Origin: Lachnospiraceae bacterium
Lineage (GTDB): Bacteria > Bacillota > Clostridia > Lachnospirales > Lachnospiraceae
Direction: 5' to 3'
Assembly (NCBI GenBank): GCA_015057025.1
Contig: SVFD01000005.1
Span: 1-64,000, forward strand
Length of the DNA: 64,000 nt
The notes below the pieces were generated by a model. The model saw only the letters and a program-made list of their open reading frames with translations, searched no databases and was not told the origin of the DNA. Positions 34,529 through 43,704 of this stretch are shown in pieces (the stretch's first letter is position 1; each line of letters starts with the position of its first letter). A program made the translations under genes and the position numbers.

Positions 34529-34571
34529 AAGCACTGGTTTTGCGGACATATGAGCCGTGGGGTTGGTGCTT
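34529..34571 (+). terminator. probable tRNA-Lys terminator
   Basis: AAGCAC (34529-34534) pairs with GTGCTT (34566-34571), followed by ATTTTATTT. The stem is short with a large loop, so it may be leaky and let transcription run into the membrane protein array. Confidence 0.5.
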
Positions 34572-34659
34572 ATTTTATTTGTGTAAACTTTACTTTTGTA
34601 TTTTTTTTCTGTATTATGTGAAATATAAAATTAACATTTATTTATGAGGGGGAATTACA

Positions 34660-35277
34660 ATGGCACTTGCATTGTCTGCTGTTCTTATTATAATTGTAAC
34701 TTTTCTTATTTGTTTAGTAACATCTGTTATTATTAACGCCGTTCTTGCCATCCCGTATTTTATCATGGGACGCCGCGCAGGATTTAAGCATGCTTGGATA
34801 GCCTTTATTCCCATGCTTAGTAAATATATTGCAGTAACAATACCTCATCGCTCTTTTAACTTAGGTATTCTCAAAACAAATAACAGAAAAATATTTTATT
34901 GGATTTGGTTAGGTCTTACTCTACTTATCTCTTTGAGTTATACTATTTTTTCACACATTACAAGTAATGCTTTTTCAGCATTATTGCTTAACGATTATGA
35001 ATATACAACATCTGTATATACAAGTCCGCTTTCTGTGATAATAGTGCTTATCAGTTTGTTGCTTTTTCTTATTTCCTCAGTCGTTTTATCGATTCTTTGT
35101 TGGCGTATAAACTACGATTTATTGAAAACCTACGGACTTGATAACCATGCTATGTGGGTTTCTGTTGTTAATATTTTTGTACCGCTTCTAATGATTGTCT
35201 TTTCTTTTATTATTATGAATAGAGAACCTGACTATGGATATGACGGATATTATATCTTAGAAAATCATCTTGAATAA
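34660..35277 (+). CDS. paralogous membrane protein, array copy 1
   Basis: The 205-residue protein has about five transmembrane helices. It shares the array signature: IPYFIMGRRAGFKHAWIAFIP, then NNRK, then WRINYDLLKTYG and, at the end, FSFIIMNREPDYG. The pattern of a conserved loop after helix 1 (membrane anchor, Lys/Arg-Ala-Gly, His-Ala-Trp, Ile-Pro) recalls DUF5684-type proteins, but I cannot assign it. It is first of five consecutive copies, with GAGGGGG before the ATG. Confidence 0.75.
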   Translation: MALALSAVLIIIVTFLICLVTSVIINAVLAIPYFIMGRRAGFKHAWIAFIPMLSKYIAVTIPHRSFNLGILKTNNRKIFYWIWLGLTLLISLSYTIFSHITSNAFSALLLNDYEYTTSVYTSPLSVIIVLISLLLFLISSVVLSILCWRINYDLLKTYGLDNHAMWVSVVNIFVPLLMIVFSFIIMNREPDYGYDGYYILENHLE

Positions 35278-35300
35278 AATAGTGAAAGGAAGACTTCTGT

Positions 35301-35969
35301 ATGGATTTCGGAATAATTTTTATTTTATTGCTGTTAGGTATTGGATTTTATTATATTTTTGAACTTTTATTTAAGGTTTTTATTTATCTTATTGTTAATA
35401 TACCTTATTACGTTATGGGTAAAAATGCCGGATTTGACCATTCTTGGCTGGCTTTTCTTCCGACAGGCAGAGATTACATAGCCTTTACAATACCCCATTA
35501 TGAATATAATCTGGGGATTTTTAAGACCCGAAACCGCAAGATGGTTTTTTGGATTTGGTTTGGCTTGGAAGCAATTTTTTATATTACTATGGTTGTTGGT
35601 ACTGTTATTATGTTTTTTGCCAGCGTCTATTTTTCAGAGAATTATACCTCTTCCCTTGACAGTGAAACCATGAATGACATAATCGTTATAATCAGCCGCG
35701 TTATTTCTTTTGGATTTTCCGGTATTATTTTTGTAATCCGCAGCATTCTTCATTGGCGTAAAAACTATGATTTACTGATTACCTATGATTTAGAAAAACA
35801 TGCGATATGGGCCTCTATTCTTAATATCTTCTGCCCGCTTATCATGTTCGTATTTTCTTTTATTATGGTAGGACGTTCCCCTGATTATGGTATGGGCGGC
35901 TACTATTATAATGAAATCTATGATGACGAAACCGATATGTATACTTCTTATGAAGATGCCTCAGAGTAA
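35301..35969 (+). CDS. paralogous membrane protein, array copy 2
   Basis: The 222-residue copy follows the first by 23 bp with its own AAAGGA site. It keeps IPYYVMGKNAGFDHSWLAFLP, RNRK, WRKNYDLLITYD, HAIWASI and SPDYGMGGYYY, and adds an acidic tail (YDDETDMYTSYEDASE). It is closest to copy 1 in the stretch IFKTRNRKMVFWIWFGLE. About five membrane helices are predicted. The function is unknown. Confidence 0.75.
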   Translation: MDFGIIFILLLLGIGFYYIFELLFKVFIYLIVNIPYYVMGKNAGFDHSWLAFLPTGRDYIAFTIPHYEYNLGIFKTRNRKMVFWIWFGLEAIFYITMVVGTVIMFFASVYFSENYTSSLDSETMNDIIVIISRVISFGFSGIIFVIRSILHWRKNYDLLITYDLEKHAIWASILNIFCPLIMFVFSFIMVGRSPDYGMGGYYYNEIYDDETDMYTSYEDASE

Positions 35970-36064
35970 TGTACTTTGGGGCTTTTTCTTGCATAAAACC
36001 ATAGTTTATGCTATATTATCTTTTAATAAAAATTTCTTATTTTACAAAAGAAAGGAGATTCAAA

Positions 36065-36706
36065 ATGGATCCTCTCTATAATCCGCAAATCAGCCAGGAT
36101 TTAGACAGTGCAGAAGGTATTCTTTATTCTATTCTTGGCTTAGGTACATTAGGTTTTACCGGTATTACTGCTCTTATTGCATTAATTAGTGCCATTGTAT
36201 CATTTTTAATTACTGTAGCATTTTATTTGTTACAATCCGTCCCTTTATTTTTGATGGCAAGAAAAGCCGGTTATAAGCATGCCTGGATGGCATTTTTTCC
36301 TTATACTAACGACTTTTTAACTTTTATTTTGCCGGCAAGGGAATTTAACATTTTTAATTGGATTAAGTCAAATAAACGTGACATGATGGCTCTCATTTAC
36401 TTAGGTCTGGTTATTTTTGGTTACGGTGCACTTGGTATTGTTACCACCATTACGGCCCCTATACCGGGACTTGGTGCATTGGTTGCCTCCTGTGGTGGAT
36501 TTGTATTGACATTTGCAATTTACATGTTTAAATGGCGTATGTATTATGATTTATTAATGACCTTTGGTCAGAAAAGTAACGCCCTTTGGGTATCTATTGT
36601 ATCTCTCTTTGTTCCTTGGTTATTTATGATTTTTACCCTTTTCTCGTGCAAGAATCCGCCCGAATATGGCGTTGGAAACTATTATATGTGTCATCAGAAA
36701 GACTAA
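36065..36706 (+). CDS. paralogous membrane protein, array copy 3
   Basis: The 213-residue copy starts at ATG 36065, 8 nt after AAAGGAG; a longer frame to 36008 lacks such a site. It has the signature with changes: VPLFLMARKAGYKHAWMAFFP, REFNIFNWIKSNKRD, WRMYYDLLMTFG, NALWVSI and NPPEYGVGNYY. It is the most divergent of the five at the end (SCKNPP instead of MNREP). Unknown function. Confidence 0.75.
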   Translation: MDPLYNPQISQDLDSAEGILYSILGLGTLGFTGITALIALISAIVSFLITVAFYLLQSVPLFLMARKAGYKHAWMAFFPYTNDFLTFILPAREFNIFNWIKSNKRDMMALIYLGLVIFGYGALGIVTTITAPIPGLGALVASCGGFVLTFAIYMFKWRMYYDLLMTFGQKSNALWVSIVSLFVPWLFMIFTLFSCKNPPEYGVGNYYMCHQKD

Positions 36707-36734
36707 CTTTTTATTTTGAAAGGAGAATTTTATT

Positions 36735-37298
36735 ATGGAATCTATGGACACAAGCGGTATGTATGAATTAATGATGTTGGGAACTATGGGTGCAAGTATG
36801 CTTATACCTTTAATCGTATTAGGCATCTGCCTCATTCTTACCTTAGCTTTGCAGATTATTTTCGGTATCCCTTACTACAAAATGGCTAAGAATGCCGGAC
36901 TTTCTCATGCATGGTTAGCTTTTATCCCTATTGGATGCTATTATATTATGTTGAACCTTCCGGCTCGTGAATTTAATATTTTTAACTGGATTAAAACAGA
37001 TGACCGTAACAAAGTATTTACATACTATCTTTTATCCTTCCTTGTTCCTGTTGCTTTGGCTGTTTTAGCAGTGATTCCCGGAATTAACCTTATAATAGGA
37101 CTTATTTCTCCTATTATTTCAACAGCATACAGCGTAGCCGTTTATATTTTCATGTGGAGAGTAAACTACGATATTCTTATGACATACGGAATGGAAGAGC
37201 ATGCAATGTGGGCTTCTATTGTTAGTTGCTTCTGTCCACTTGTTATGACGGTATTTTCTTTCATTATTATGAACAGAGAACCCAATTATAATGTGTAA
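36735..37298 (+). CDS. paralogous membrane protein, array copy 4
   Basis: The 187-residue copy follows by 28 bp, with AAAGGAG upstream. It has IPYYKMAKNAGLSHAWLAFIP, REFNIFNWIKTDDRN, WRVNYDILMTYG, HAMWASI and FSFIIMNREPNY, and lacks the extended tail of the others. REFNIFNWIK is shared with copy 3, which suggests a relatively recent duplication of that pair. Unknown function. Confidence 0.75.
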   Translation: MESMDTSGMYELMMLGTMGASMLIPLIVLGICLILTLALQIIFGIPYYKMAKNAGLSHAWLAFIPIGCYYIMLNLPAREFNIFNWIKTDDRNKVFTYYLLSFLVPVALAVLAVIPGINLIIGLISPIISTAYSVAVYIFMWRVNYDILMTYGMEEHAMWASIVSCFCPLVMTVFSFIIMNREPNYNV

Positions 37299-37317
37299 TT
37301 TATGAAGGAGGAATCTT

Positions 37318-37989
37318 ATGTACGGAAATTATGTTGATCCTAATGATGCCGCACTCTCGTTTGTTTTTATTTTCTTAGCCGCTTTTATGGCTATTGCTGC
37401 GATTTCACTTGTTTTTTCATTTATTTATTTTATCGTAGCCGCTATTCCCTATTTTATTATGGCAAGGAAAGCAGGCTTCAAACATGCATGGCTTGCTTTT
37501 ATTCCCTACGGCCAGTACTACGTTATTATGACACTGCCCCACAGGGAATTTAATATCTTTAATAAGTTTAAGACCAATAATCGTAAAAAAGCCTTTTGGG
37601 CCTATGTGATTGTAGCTGTTATCGCTACTGTTATAGGTATTGTAAACAGCTTTTTGGACGGCATTACAGAATTGCTTTCTACATTAGCGGAAACTGCATC
37701 TTCTGAAAGCATATTCATCTATTTGATTTTCATGCTTCTTTGCTTAGGCGTTGCTCTGATTATCATGGTAATAAGCCTTGCAAACAGCTTTGTAGCATAT
37801 CTAATCAGATGGCGTGCACATTATGACTTATTAATGACTTACGACATGCAGGATCACGCCATGTGGGCTTCTATCGTATCACTCTTTGTTCCTTTGGTAA
37901 TTGTGGTATTTAGCTTTATCATTATGAATAAAGAGCCCGAGTACGGTTTTGGCAACTACTACGTTGATTCAGATATTTATCTTTCATAA
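37318..37989 (+). CDS. paralogous membrane protein, array copy 5
   Basis: The 223-residue copy is last in the array, 19 bp after copy 4, with AAGGAGG upstream. It has IPYFIMARKAGFKHAWLAFIP, REFNIFNKFKTNNRKK, WRAHYDLLMTYD, HAMWASI and FSFIIMNKEPEYGFGNYY. A strong bidirectional terminator follows. Unknown function. Confidence 0.75.
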   Translation: MYGNYVDPNDAALSFVFIFLAAFMAIAAISLVFSFIYFIVAAIPYFIMARKAGFKHAWLAFIPYGQYYVIMTLPHREFNIFNKFKTNNRKKAFWAYVIVAVIATVIGIVNSFLDGITELLSTLAETASSESIFIYLIFMLLCLGVALIIMVISLANSFVAYLIRWRAHYDLLMTYDMQDHAMWASIVSLFVPLVIVVFSFIIMNKEPEYGFGNYYVDSDIYLS

Positions 37990-38000
37990 AAGAAAATAGT

Positions 38001-38042
38001 AAAACCCCTTTTGTTAGTTTTTCCTAACAGAAGGGGTTTTTT
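38001..38042. terminator. bidirectional terminator at array end
   Basis: AAAACCCCTT and TGTTAG (38001-38017) pair with CTAACA and AAGGGGTTTT (38024-38040). It separates the array (plus) from the convergent YwaF-like gene (minus). Confidence 0.85.
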
Positions 38043-38772
38043 CTTTTCCCATCTTAATAAATTTAACTATCAGAACAGGCAAATACATAATTACCATAAT
38101 AATTGGCAATAGTACCGGAATTCCAATCAAATGATTTCCAAATTGCTCTTCAAAAAAATACAAGGGATTTCCTGGTGAAGCACTCATGAGAAACATAAAA
38201 TTGGTATCCAACCAAAAGTTAATTCCCAACACCGGCAATGCCAGACATAATAAAATAAGCAATGCTTGGGGCAGTCTTTTTATTTCGGGCTTAATATCGC
38301 CTCCTAAAGTTACAACAATTGGATAAGCAGCCAAAAGAATATGTATCGTAAAACTATGAATATGCATAAAATTGCCTATGGGCAACTTGACCCAGGTGGG
38401 AAATAAAAGCCCTAATAACGCCGCAGGAATGGCTATGGCGTACAAATAATTATCCAATGCCTTAAAAGGCTTAATCGCATGCCAGGTAATCATGAAAATA
38501 TTGATACTGCATAAATGAAACGGCAAATACTTAGGTGTATATAAATCCAGGGCAAACAACATGGACATCTTAAAAATTTCATCCGCTATAATTAAACCGG
38601 CAAAAATCCACCGAAACACTTTTCTTTTATTCTCCGGCAATTTTCTGTAAATAACTGTACAAACTGCCGTAAAAACCACAAAAGCAACCAGCCAGAATAT
38701 ATGTGTCACATCAAAATGCTTGAAACCCACACCTCTTTCAATGGTTTCTACCGTTTCCAAAAAATAGTTCAT
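38014..38772 (-). CDS. YwaF/TMEM164-like membrane protein
   Basis: The 252-residue protein has about seven helices and the conserved features of the TIGR02206/YwaF group: FDVTHIFWL near the start, LPFHLCSINIF in the middle and FMHIHSFTIHILLAAYPI. Human TMEM164 is an acyltransferase for ether phospholipids; a lipid role for bacterial members is an inference. I chose ATG 38772 with GGAG 9 nt upstream. The end overlaps the array terminator. Confidence 0.75.
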   Translation of the reverse strand: MNYFLETVETIERGVGFKHFDVTHIFWLVAFVVFTAVCTVIYRKLPENKRKVFRWIFAGLIIADEIFKMSMLFALDLYTPKYLPFHLCSINIFMITWHAIKPFKALDNYLYAIAIPAALLGLLFPTWVKLPIGNFMHIHSFTIHILLAAYPIVVTLGGDIKPEIKRLPQALLILLCLALPVLGINFWLDTNFMFLMSASPGNPLYFFEEQFGNHLIGIPVLLPIIMVIMYLPVLIVKFIKMGKEKTPSVRKN

Positions 38773-38806
38773 CTTCTGTTTCTCCATCTAAAATGTCAAC
38801 TTATAT

Positions 38807-39196
38807 CTATGGTATGGCATCAATGGTACCCATAGTATATACTCTATTATCGTCTCCGCATTCTATATAATAATATCCACTCCAGCTATGGGGAGCTCTC
38901 TGATAATAAGCCGTTGGCCAGTAAACCCACTCTCCTTCATATACATCATCAACCTCTGTCGGGGTTTTTCCAAGAATCCACCAGTCCACATAAGGAAATG
39001 CTGTAGGAAATAAAATATTGAATGCTATGGCAATTACCGCAAACAGTGTAGCAGCTATAGTACTTATTTTTAGTATACTTTTTTTACCTTTTTTTAATAA
39101 CAACTCCGTAAAAAGAATAGGGACTAGGATGATTAAAAAAGGCGGTATATTGATAGCAAGAAAAAATATGACTATATGTATAATAGCTTCCGGCAT
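38807..39196 (-). CDS. small membrane protein, unknown
   Basis: The 129-residue protein has two transmembrane helices (about 5-30 and 45-65) and a Trp/Tyr-rich extracytoplasmic tail (VYEGEWVYWPTAYY, SWSGYYYIECGDDN). GGAGG precedes the start. It lies 34 bp upstream of the YwaF-like gene and is probably co-transcribed with it. No function recognised. Confidence 0.55.
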   Translation of the reverse strand: MPEAIIHIVIFFLAINIPPFLIILVPILFTELLLKKGKKSILKISTIAATLFAVIAIAFNILFPTAFPYVDWWILGKTPTEVDDVYEGEWVYWPTAYYQRAPHSWSGYYYIECGDDNRVYTMGTIDAIP

Positions 39197-39316
39197 CCTT
39201 TAATCCTCCCTCTTATCTTTTTCTACATTATACTTCCCTTTTTATAAAATGCAAGTATCCCTTTTTGCATCTGTAGTAAAAATGTATTATAATCAAACTA
39301 CATGGAGGGGATTCTT

Positions 39317-39874
39317 ATGATTTATATTGCCTATATATTTCGTGTTTATTTTATAATTACATTTATCTTATCTTTTCTTTCTCTTTCAATGGTTGGAGAA
39401 ATTTTTTATAGTATTGTAAAGAAAAAAGAATATAAACGACCTTGGATATGCTATATTCCAGGTCTTAATTTCTATCCCTTTTTTATAGTTGCCCACAGAG
39501 AATTTAAACTATTCGGATTAATAAAAATAAAAAAGCGTAAAAATGCGGTACTCTATTATTTTATCAGCAACGCATCCTTAGCTTTTTTATGCATTCTGGG
39601 AAGAATCCTGTTATTTACAAAAAACGGTCCTCTATGCTTATATGCAAACATTCACTTTATTTCACTGATTTTGTTTATTATTCAATTTATATATTTTCGA
39701 ATTCGGGCTTACTATGACTTTTTTATAGTCTGTCAAATGGCTGATACTGCATTATATTTGGCAGTTCTGTCTGTTTTTTTTCCTCCTGTATTCCTTATAA
39801 CAGTGTATGAGCTTAAAAAAAATGGCAGGCTGGTTCTTTTGGAAGAACCGTCACCTGCCAATAAAATCTCTTAG
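39317..39874 (+). CDS. divergent sixth copy of the array membrane protein family
   Basis: The 185-residue protein matches the array layout in a degraded form: YKRPWICYIPGLNFYPFFIVAHREFKLF aligns with the H-A-W-A-F-I-P to REFNIF block, followed by KKRKN, RIRAYYDFFIV and LAVLSVFFPP. The last third (MNREPDY) is lost. It starts at ATG 39317 after GGAGGGG; its promoter is TTGCAT (39265-39270), 17 bp, TATAAT (39288-39293). Its stop overlaps that of the convergent ABC gene by 3 bases. Confidence 0.7.
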   Translation: MIYIAYIFRVYFIITFILSFLSLSMVGEIFYSIVKKKEYKRPWICYIPGLNFYPFFIVAHREFKLFGLIKIKKRKNAVLYYFISNASLAFLCILGRILLFTKNGPLCLYANIHFISLILFIIQFIYFRIRAYYDFFIVCQMADTALYLAVLSVFFPPVFLITVYELKKNGRLVLLEEPSPANKIS

Positions 39875-41706
39875 CTCGCCTGTTCAAACTGGCTGTTATA
39901 TAATTCAGAATAAAATCCGCCTTGCTTCATCAGTTCGTTGTGGCTACCGCTTTCAATAACGTCACCGTCCTTCATAACCAGAATCATATCTGCGTTACGA
40001 ATGGTAGATAGACGGTGGGCAATTACGAAGGACGTTCTGCCTTTGGTCAGGCGGTCCATAGCTTCCTGAATCAACACTTCCGTTCTGGTATCAACAGAAC
40101 TGGTCGCTTCATCTAAAATAAGCATGGGGGCATTCTCTACCATGGCTCTTGCAATAGTCATAAGCTGCTTTTGGCCGGCTGACAAATTCACCTTATCGTT
40201 TAGAATCGTGTCATAACCCTTAGGCAAAGTGCGGATAAAATGATAAATACCTGCTGCCTTACATACTTTATCCAACATCTCATCTGTAATGCCTTCCTTG
40301 CCGTAGACAATATTATCGCGGATAGTTCCCTCGAACAACCAGGTATCCTGAAGCACCATACCGAATAGATCATGGATATTTTCACGGGTCAGCTCACAAA
40401 CCGGTGTGCCGTCAATACTGATGGAACCGCTGTTTACCTCATAAAAGCGCATCAATAAGTTTACCATGGTGGTTTTACCCGCACCGGTAGGACCAACAAT
40501 GGCAATCTTCTGGCCGGGCTTAATTTTCACAGAGAAATCTTTGATAATAATCTTCTCCGGGTCATAGCCGAATTTTACGTGATTAAATTCAATTTCCCCC
40601 TTGATGTCTTCGCCCTTAAGCATTTTTGTTTTATGGCTTTCATCTTCCATGGGCGGTTCTTCCAAGAATTCGAAGATTCGCTCGGACGCTGCTACCGTGG
40701 ACTGCATACTGTTCATAGACTGGGCAATCTGGGATAAAGGCTGGGTAAAAAGTCGCACATACATGGTGAATGCCACAATAACAGGGAAATCTATTTTACC
40801 CATCATAACAAGCACTGCACCGGTTACGCAGACTACTACGTATCCTAAGTTACCCACAAAGCCCATAAAAGGCTGCATAAGACCGGATAAAAACTGGGCC
40901 TTAAATGCGCTGGTGCAAAGCTTTGCATTAATTTCTTCAAACTCTTCCTTGGCCTTACGCTCGCCGTTGTAAGCTTTTAACACATTGTGTCCGGCATATA
41001 CTTCTTCCACATGACCGTTAATCATACCCAAGTATTTCTGCTGTCCCACAAAGTACTTCTGGGACTTGCCAAGAATCAGACTCATAAAAGCAAAACCAAT
41101 CAAAGACGAAAGAATTGCCGCAATGGTCATAGTCACATCAGTAATTAACATCATAATAATGGAACCGATTAACATGGTAACTGCCATAACCAGCTGGGTA
41201 ATACTTTGGCCTAAGCTGTGTCCTATGGTATCCACATCATTGGTTACACGGCTTAGCACATCACCGAAAGTAGTTGAATCAAAATACTTAAGCGGCATAA
41301 TATTAATCTTTTCGGAAATGTCTTTGCGAATCTTTTTGGACATTTTCTGGGTCATAGTCGCCATCACAAGACTCTGAAAATACTGGAAGACAACGCTGAT
41401 ACCATAAATGATGATCAAAAGAATTGCTACATCTTTGACCGCTTCCATGTCAATTCCGGTAAGAATACCGTTCTCAATAACCGCTGTCAAATCCTTAATC
41501 ACATCCGGACCTACAACCGCCAAAATACTGCTGATAAAGGACAGTAGCAGTGACAGCACCATAAATGGTAAAAACTTCTTTAAATACTTAAATAACTTGA
41601 TAAAAGTGCCTCTAAAATCCTTGGGTTTCTCTACTATACGCCCGGCACCGGGACCTCTTTTTCTTCCATTGTTTGCAGAACCCATTTCATATTCTTTATT
41701 TGCCAT
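39871..41706 (-). CDS. heterodimeric ABC exporter, catalytic-type subunit (pair A)
   Basis: The 611-residue half-transporter has six transmembrane helices (about 45-330) and an ATP-binding domain with Walker A GPTGAGKTT, Walker B LILDEATSSVD with the catalytic Glu, but a variant signature LSAGQ. In TM287/TM288-type heterodimers this is the expected mix for the subunit that supplies the working Walker motifs while its partner gives LSGGQ. It overlaps the partner's stop by one base. The substrate is unknown; drugs, peptides or lipids are usual. Confidence 0.93.
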   Translation of the reverse strand: MANKEYEMGSANNGRKRGPGAGRIVEKPKDFRGTFIKLFKYLKKFLPFMVLSLLLSFISSILAVVGPDVIKDLTAVIENGILTGIDMEAVKDVAILLIIIYGISVVFQYFQSLVMATMTQKMSKKIRKDISEKINIMPLKYFDSTTFGDVLSRVTNDVDTIGHSLGQSITQLVMAVTMLIGSIIMMLITDVTMTIAAILSSLIGFAFMSLILGKSQKYFVGQQKYLGMINGHVEEVYAGHNVLKAYNGERKAKEEFEEINAKLCTSAFKAQFLSGLMQPFMGFVGNLGYVVVCVTGAVLVMMGKIDFPVIVAFTMYVRLFTQPLSQIAQSMNSMQSTVAASERIFEFLEEPPMEDESHKTKMLKGEDIKGEIEFNHVKFGYDPEKIIIKDFSVKIKPGQKIAIVGPTGAGKTTMVNLLMRFYEVNSGSISIDGTPVCELTRENIHDLFGMVLQDTWLFEGTIRDNIVYGKEGITDEMLDKVCKAAGIYHFIRTLPKGYDTILNDKVNLSAGQKQLMTIARAMVENAPMLILDEATSSVDTRTEVLIQEAMDRLTKGRTSFVIAHRLSTIRNADMILVMKDGDVIESGSHNELMKQGGFYSELYNSQFEQAS

Positions 41707-43466
41707 TATGCCAATTCCTCCTTTGAAAGCTGAGAATAGGCAATCTGCTGATAAACCTCACAGGTTTCCATCAGCTCCTTGTGGGTGCCTAAGCCCACAA
41801 CTTTACCGTCATCCAAAACCACAATTTTATCTGCATCCAGAATCGTTCCAATTCGTTGGGCTACCAAAAGGGTAATGGCATTATCGGTTATTTTAGCTAA
41901 CTCACCACGTAATACGCGGTCTGTTTTATAGTCCAATGCTGAAAATGAATCATCGAAAATGTAAATATCGGGCTTACGGCAAATTGCTCTGGCAATGGAC
42001 AGACGCTGTTTCTGACCGCCGGAAAAATTAGTTCCGCCCTGAGCCACATCAGCATCCAGCTTTTTATCCAGTTTGGATACAAAATCTTCCGCCTGAGCAA
42101 TGCGCAATGCTTCCCAGATTTCCTCATCACTATATTCTTCCTGCTTGCCGTTTTCTCCATAAGCAATGTTGGAACGTATGGTTCCGCCAAACAAAACCGC
42201 ACGCTGAGGCACAAGACCTATTTTATTGCGGAGAGCTTCTTGTGTGTATTCGCGTACATCTACTCCGTCCACAAGAATACGACCCTCGGTCACATCGTAA
42301 AAACGGGGCACTAAATTAATCAAAGTAGACTTACCGCTACCGGTTGAACCGATAAAAGCAACGGTTTCGCCGGATTTGGCCGTAAAAGAAATGTTTTCAA
42401 GCACTGCATCTGATGCATCGGGATAACGGAAAGACACGTTTTCGAAAATAACTTCGTGGGTGTCACGGTCCGAACCTTCTACCTCACCATCCGCAATCTT
42501 CGTCCCGGTGTCCAAAACTTCTTTAATACGCTTTGCAGATACGCTGGCTCTTGGCAATATGATAAAAATCATAGTAAGCATCATAAAAGACATTACCACC
42601 TGCATTGCATAGGAGGAGAATACCACCATATCCGAAAACATCATAATCTTTTCATCCGGTGAGCCGGCTTCATTAATCAAATATGCGCCAATCCAGTAAA
42701 CCGCCAGAGAAAGACCGTTCATAATAATAGACATTCCCGGTCCCATAATGGCCATAGAACGCTGAGTAAATAAGTGGGTCTTTGTTAAAGCCTCATTGGC
42801 TTCTTCAAACTTACTCTCTTGAAAATCTTCTGCATTATATGCGCGAACTACGCGGATACCGGTAAGATTTTCACGGGTAACACGGTTTAAGTTATCAGTA
42901 AGAGTCTGAATAATTTTAAATTTCGGAAGTACCACAATAATTAAAGATATAATCAAAAGCAGTAACAAAAGCACTGCAATTGCAGTACTTAGCGTCCACT
43001 GCCAGCTTTTACTGTAAATTTTACCGATGGCCATAGATGCCATAATCACCGCACGGAACATAATTGCCGTACCCATCACCAAAAACATCTGTACATGCAT
43101 AATATCATTTGTAGAACGGGTAATAAGGCTTGCAGTTGAGAATCCGTTAATCTCTTCCATCGAAAATCCGGTAACCTTATCGTACACCTTACTGCGCAGT
43201 CTCATGGAAAAACCGGTTGCTACCTTAGCACAGAAAAACCCTACAAAAATGGACGCTACCAAACCGCCGAAAGAACAAAGAAGCATCATTCCTCCGGCTC
43301 TCCAGATTTCCGACATTGGGCTACCCGGCGTGATAACCGTTGTGGTTATTGCATTCATATAATCCGGCAATTTTAACTCCAAAAATACCTGTACGATGGT
43401 AACCAATATGGTTCCCAACATAAAAAGCATTTCTCTTTTACGTAAATATTTTAGAATACTGAACAA
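41706..43466 (-). CDS. heterodimeric ABC exporter, degenerate-site subunit (pair A)
   Basis: The 586-residue partner has six helices and an ATP-binding domain with Walker A GSTGSGKST, the canonical signature FSGGQ, but Walker B IYIFDDSFSALD, with Asp in place of the catalytic Glu. It therefore forms one degenerate ATP site, as in BmrC or LmrC. The start is TTG 43466, 8 nt after GGGAGG. It is the first gene of pair A. Confidence 0.93.
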   Translation of the reverse strand: MFSILKYLRKREMLFMLGTILVTIVQVFLELKLPDYMNAITTTVITPGSPMSEIWRAGGMMLLCSFGGLVASIFVGFFCAKVATGFSMRLRSKVYDKVTGFSMEEINGFSTASLITRSTNDIMHVQMFLVMGTAIMFRAVIMASMAIGKIYSKSWQWTLSTAIAVLLLLLLIISLIIVVLPKFKIIQTLTDNLNRVTRENLTGIRVVRAYNAEDFQESKFEEANEALTKTHLFTQRSMAIMGPGMSIIMNGLSLAVYWIGAYLINEAGSPDEKIMMFSDMVVFSSYAMQVVMSFMMLTMIFIILPRASVSAKRIKEVLDTGTKIADGEVEGSDRDTHEVIFENVSFRYPDASDAVLENISFTAKSGETVAFIGSTGSGKSTLINLVPRFYDVTEGRILVDGVDVREYTQEALRNKIGLVPQRAVLFGGTIRSNIAYGENGKQEEYSDEEIWEALRIAQAEDFVSKLDKKLDADVAQGGTNFSGGQKQRLSIARAICRKPDIYIFDDSFSALDYKTDRVLRGELAKITDNAITLLVAQRIGTILDADKIVVLDDGKVVGLGTHKELMETCEVYQQIAYSQLSKEELA

Positions 43467-43582
43467 ATTGGTTTCCTCCCTTTTTTCCGGAAAAGAATAT
43501 TTTTTCTACATATATCAAACAGTTTTATGTTATGCATTTTATTTTTTAATGTCAATAAATATTTAATATATCATAAAAAAAA

Positions 43583-43614
43583 CACAATCTCCGGATGTAA
43601 ATCCGTTGGTTGTG
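43583..43614 (-). terminator. terminator after MATE gene
   Basis: CACAA and CGGAT (from 43583) pair with ATCCG and TTGTG (to 43614); eight T residues follow on the minus strand. Confidence 0.75.
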
Positions 43615-43704
43615 CTTTTCATTCATATAAATCATCCCTTGAAATTATTATACACTTTTATTTCCCAAAATTAATATTTTTTCATTTTTGGGAAATATAA
43701 TATT

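Noticed and set aside
40601-41377. Plus-strand frames opposite the ABC exporter
   Set aside because: They are complements of a well-supported ABC gene, with no start signals.
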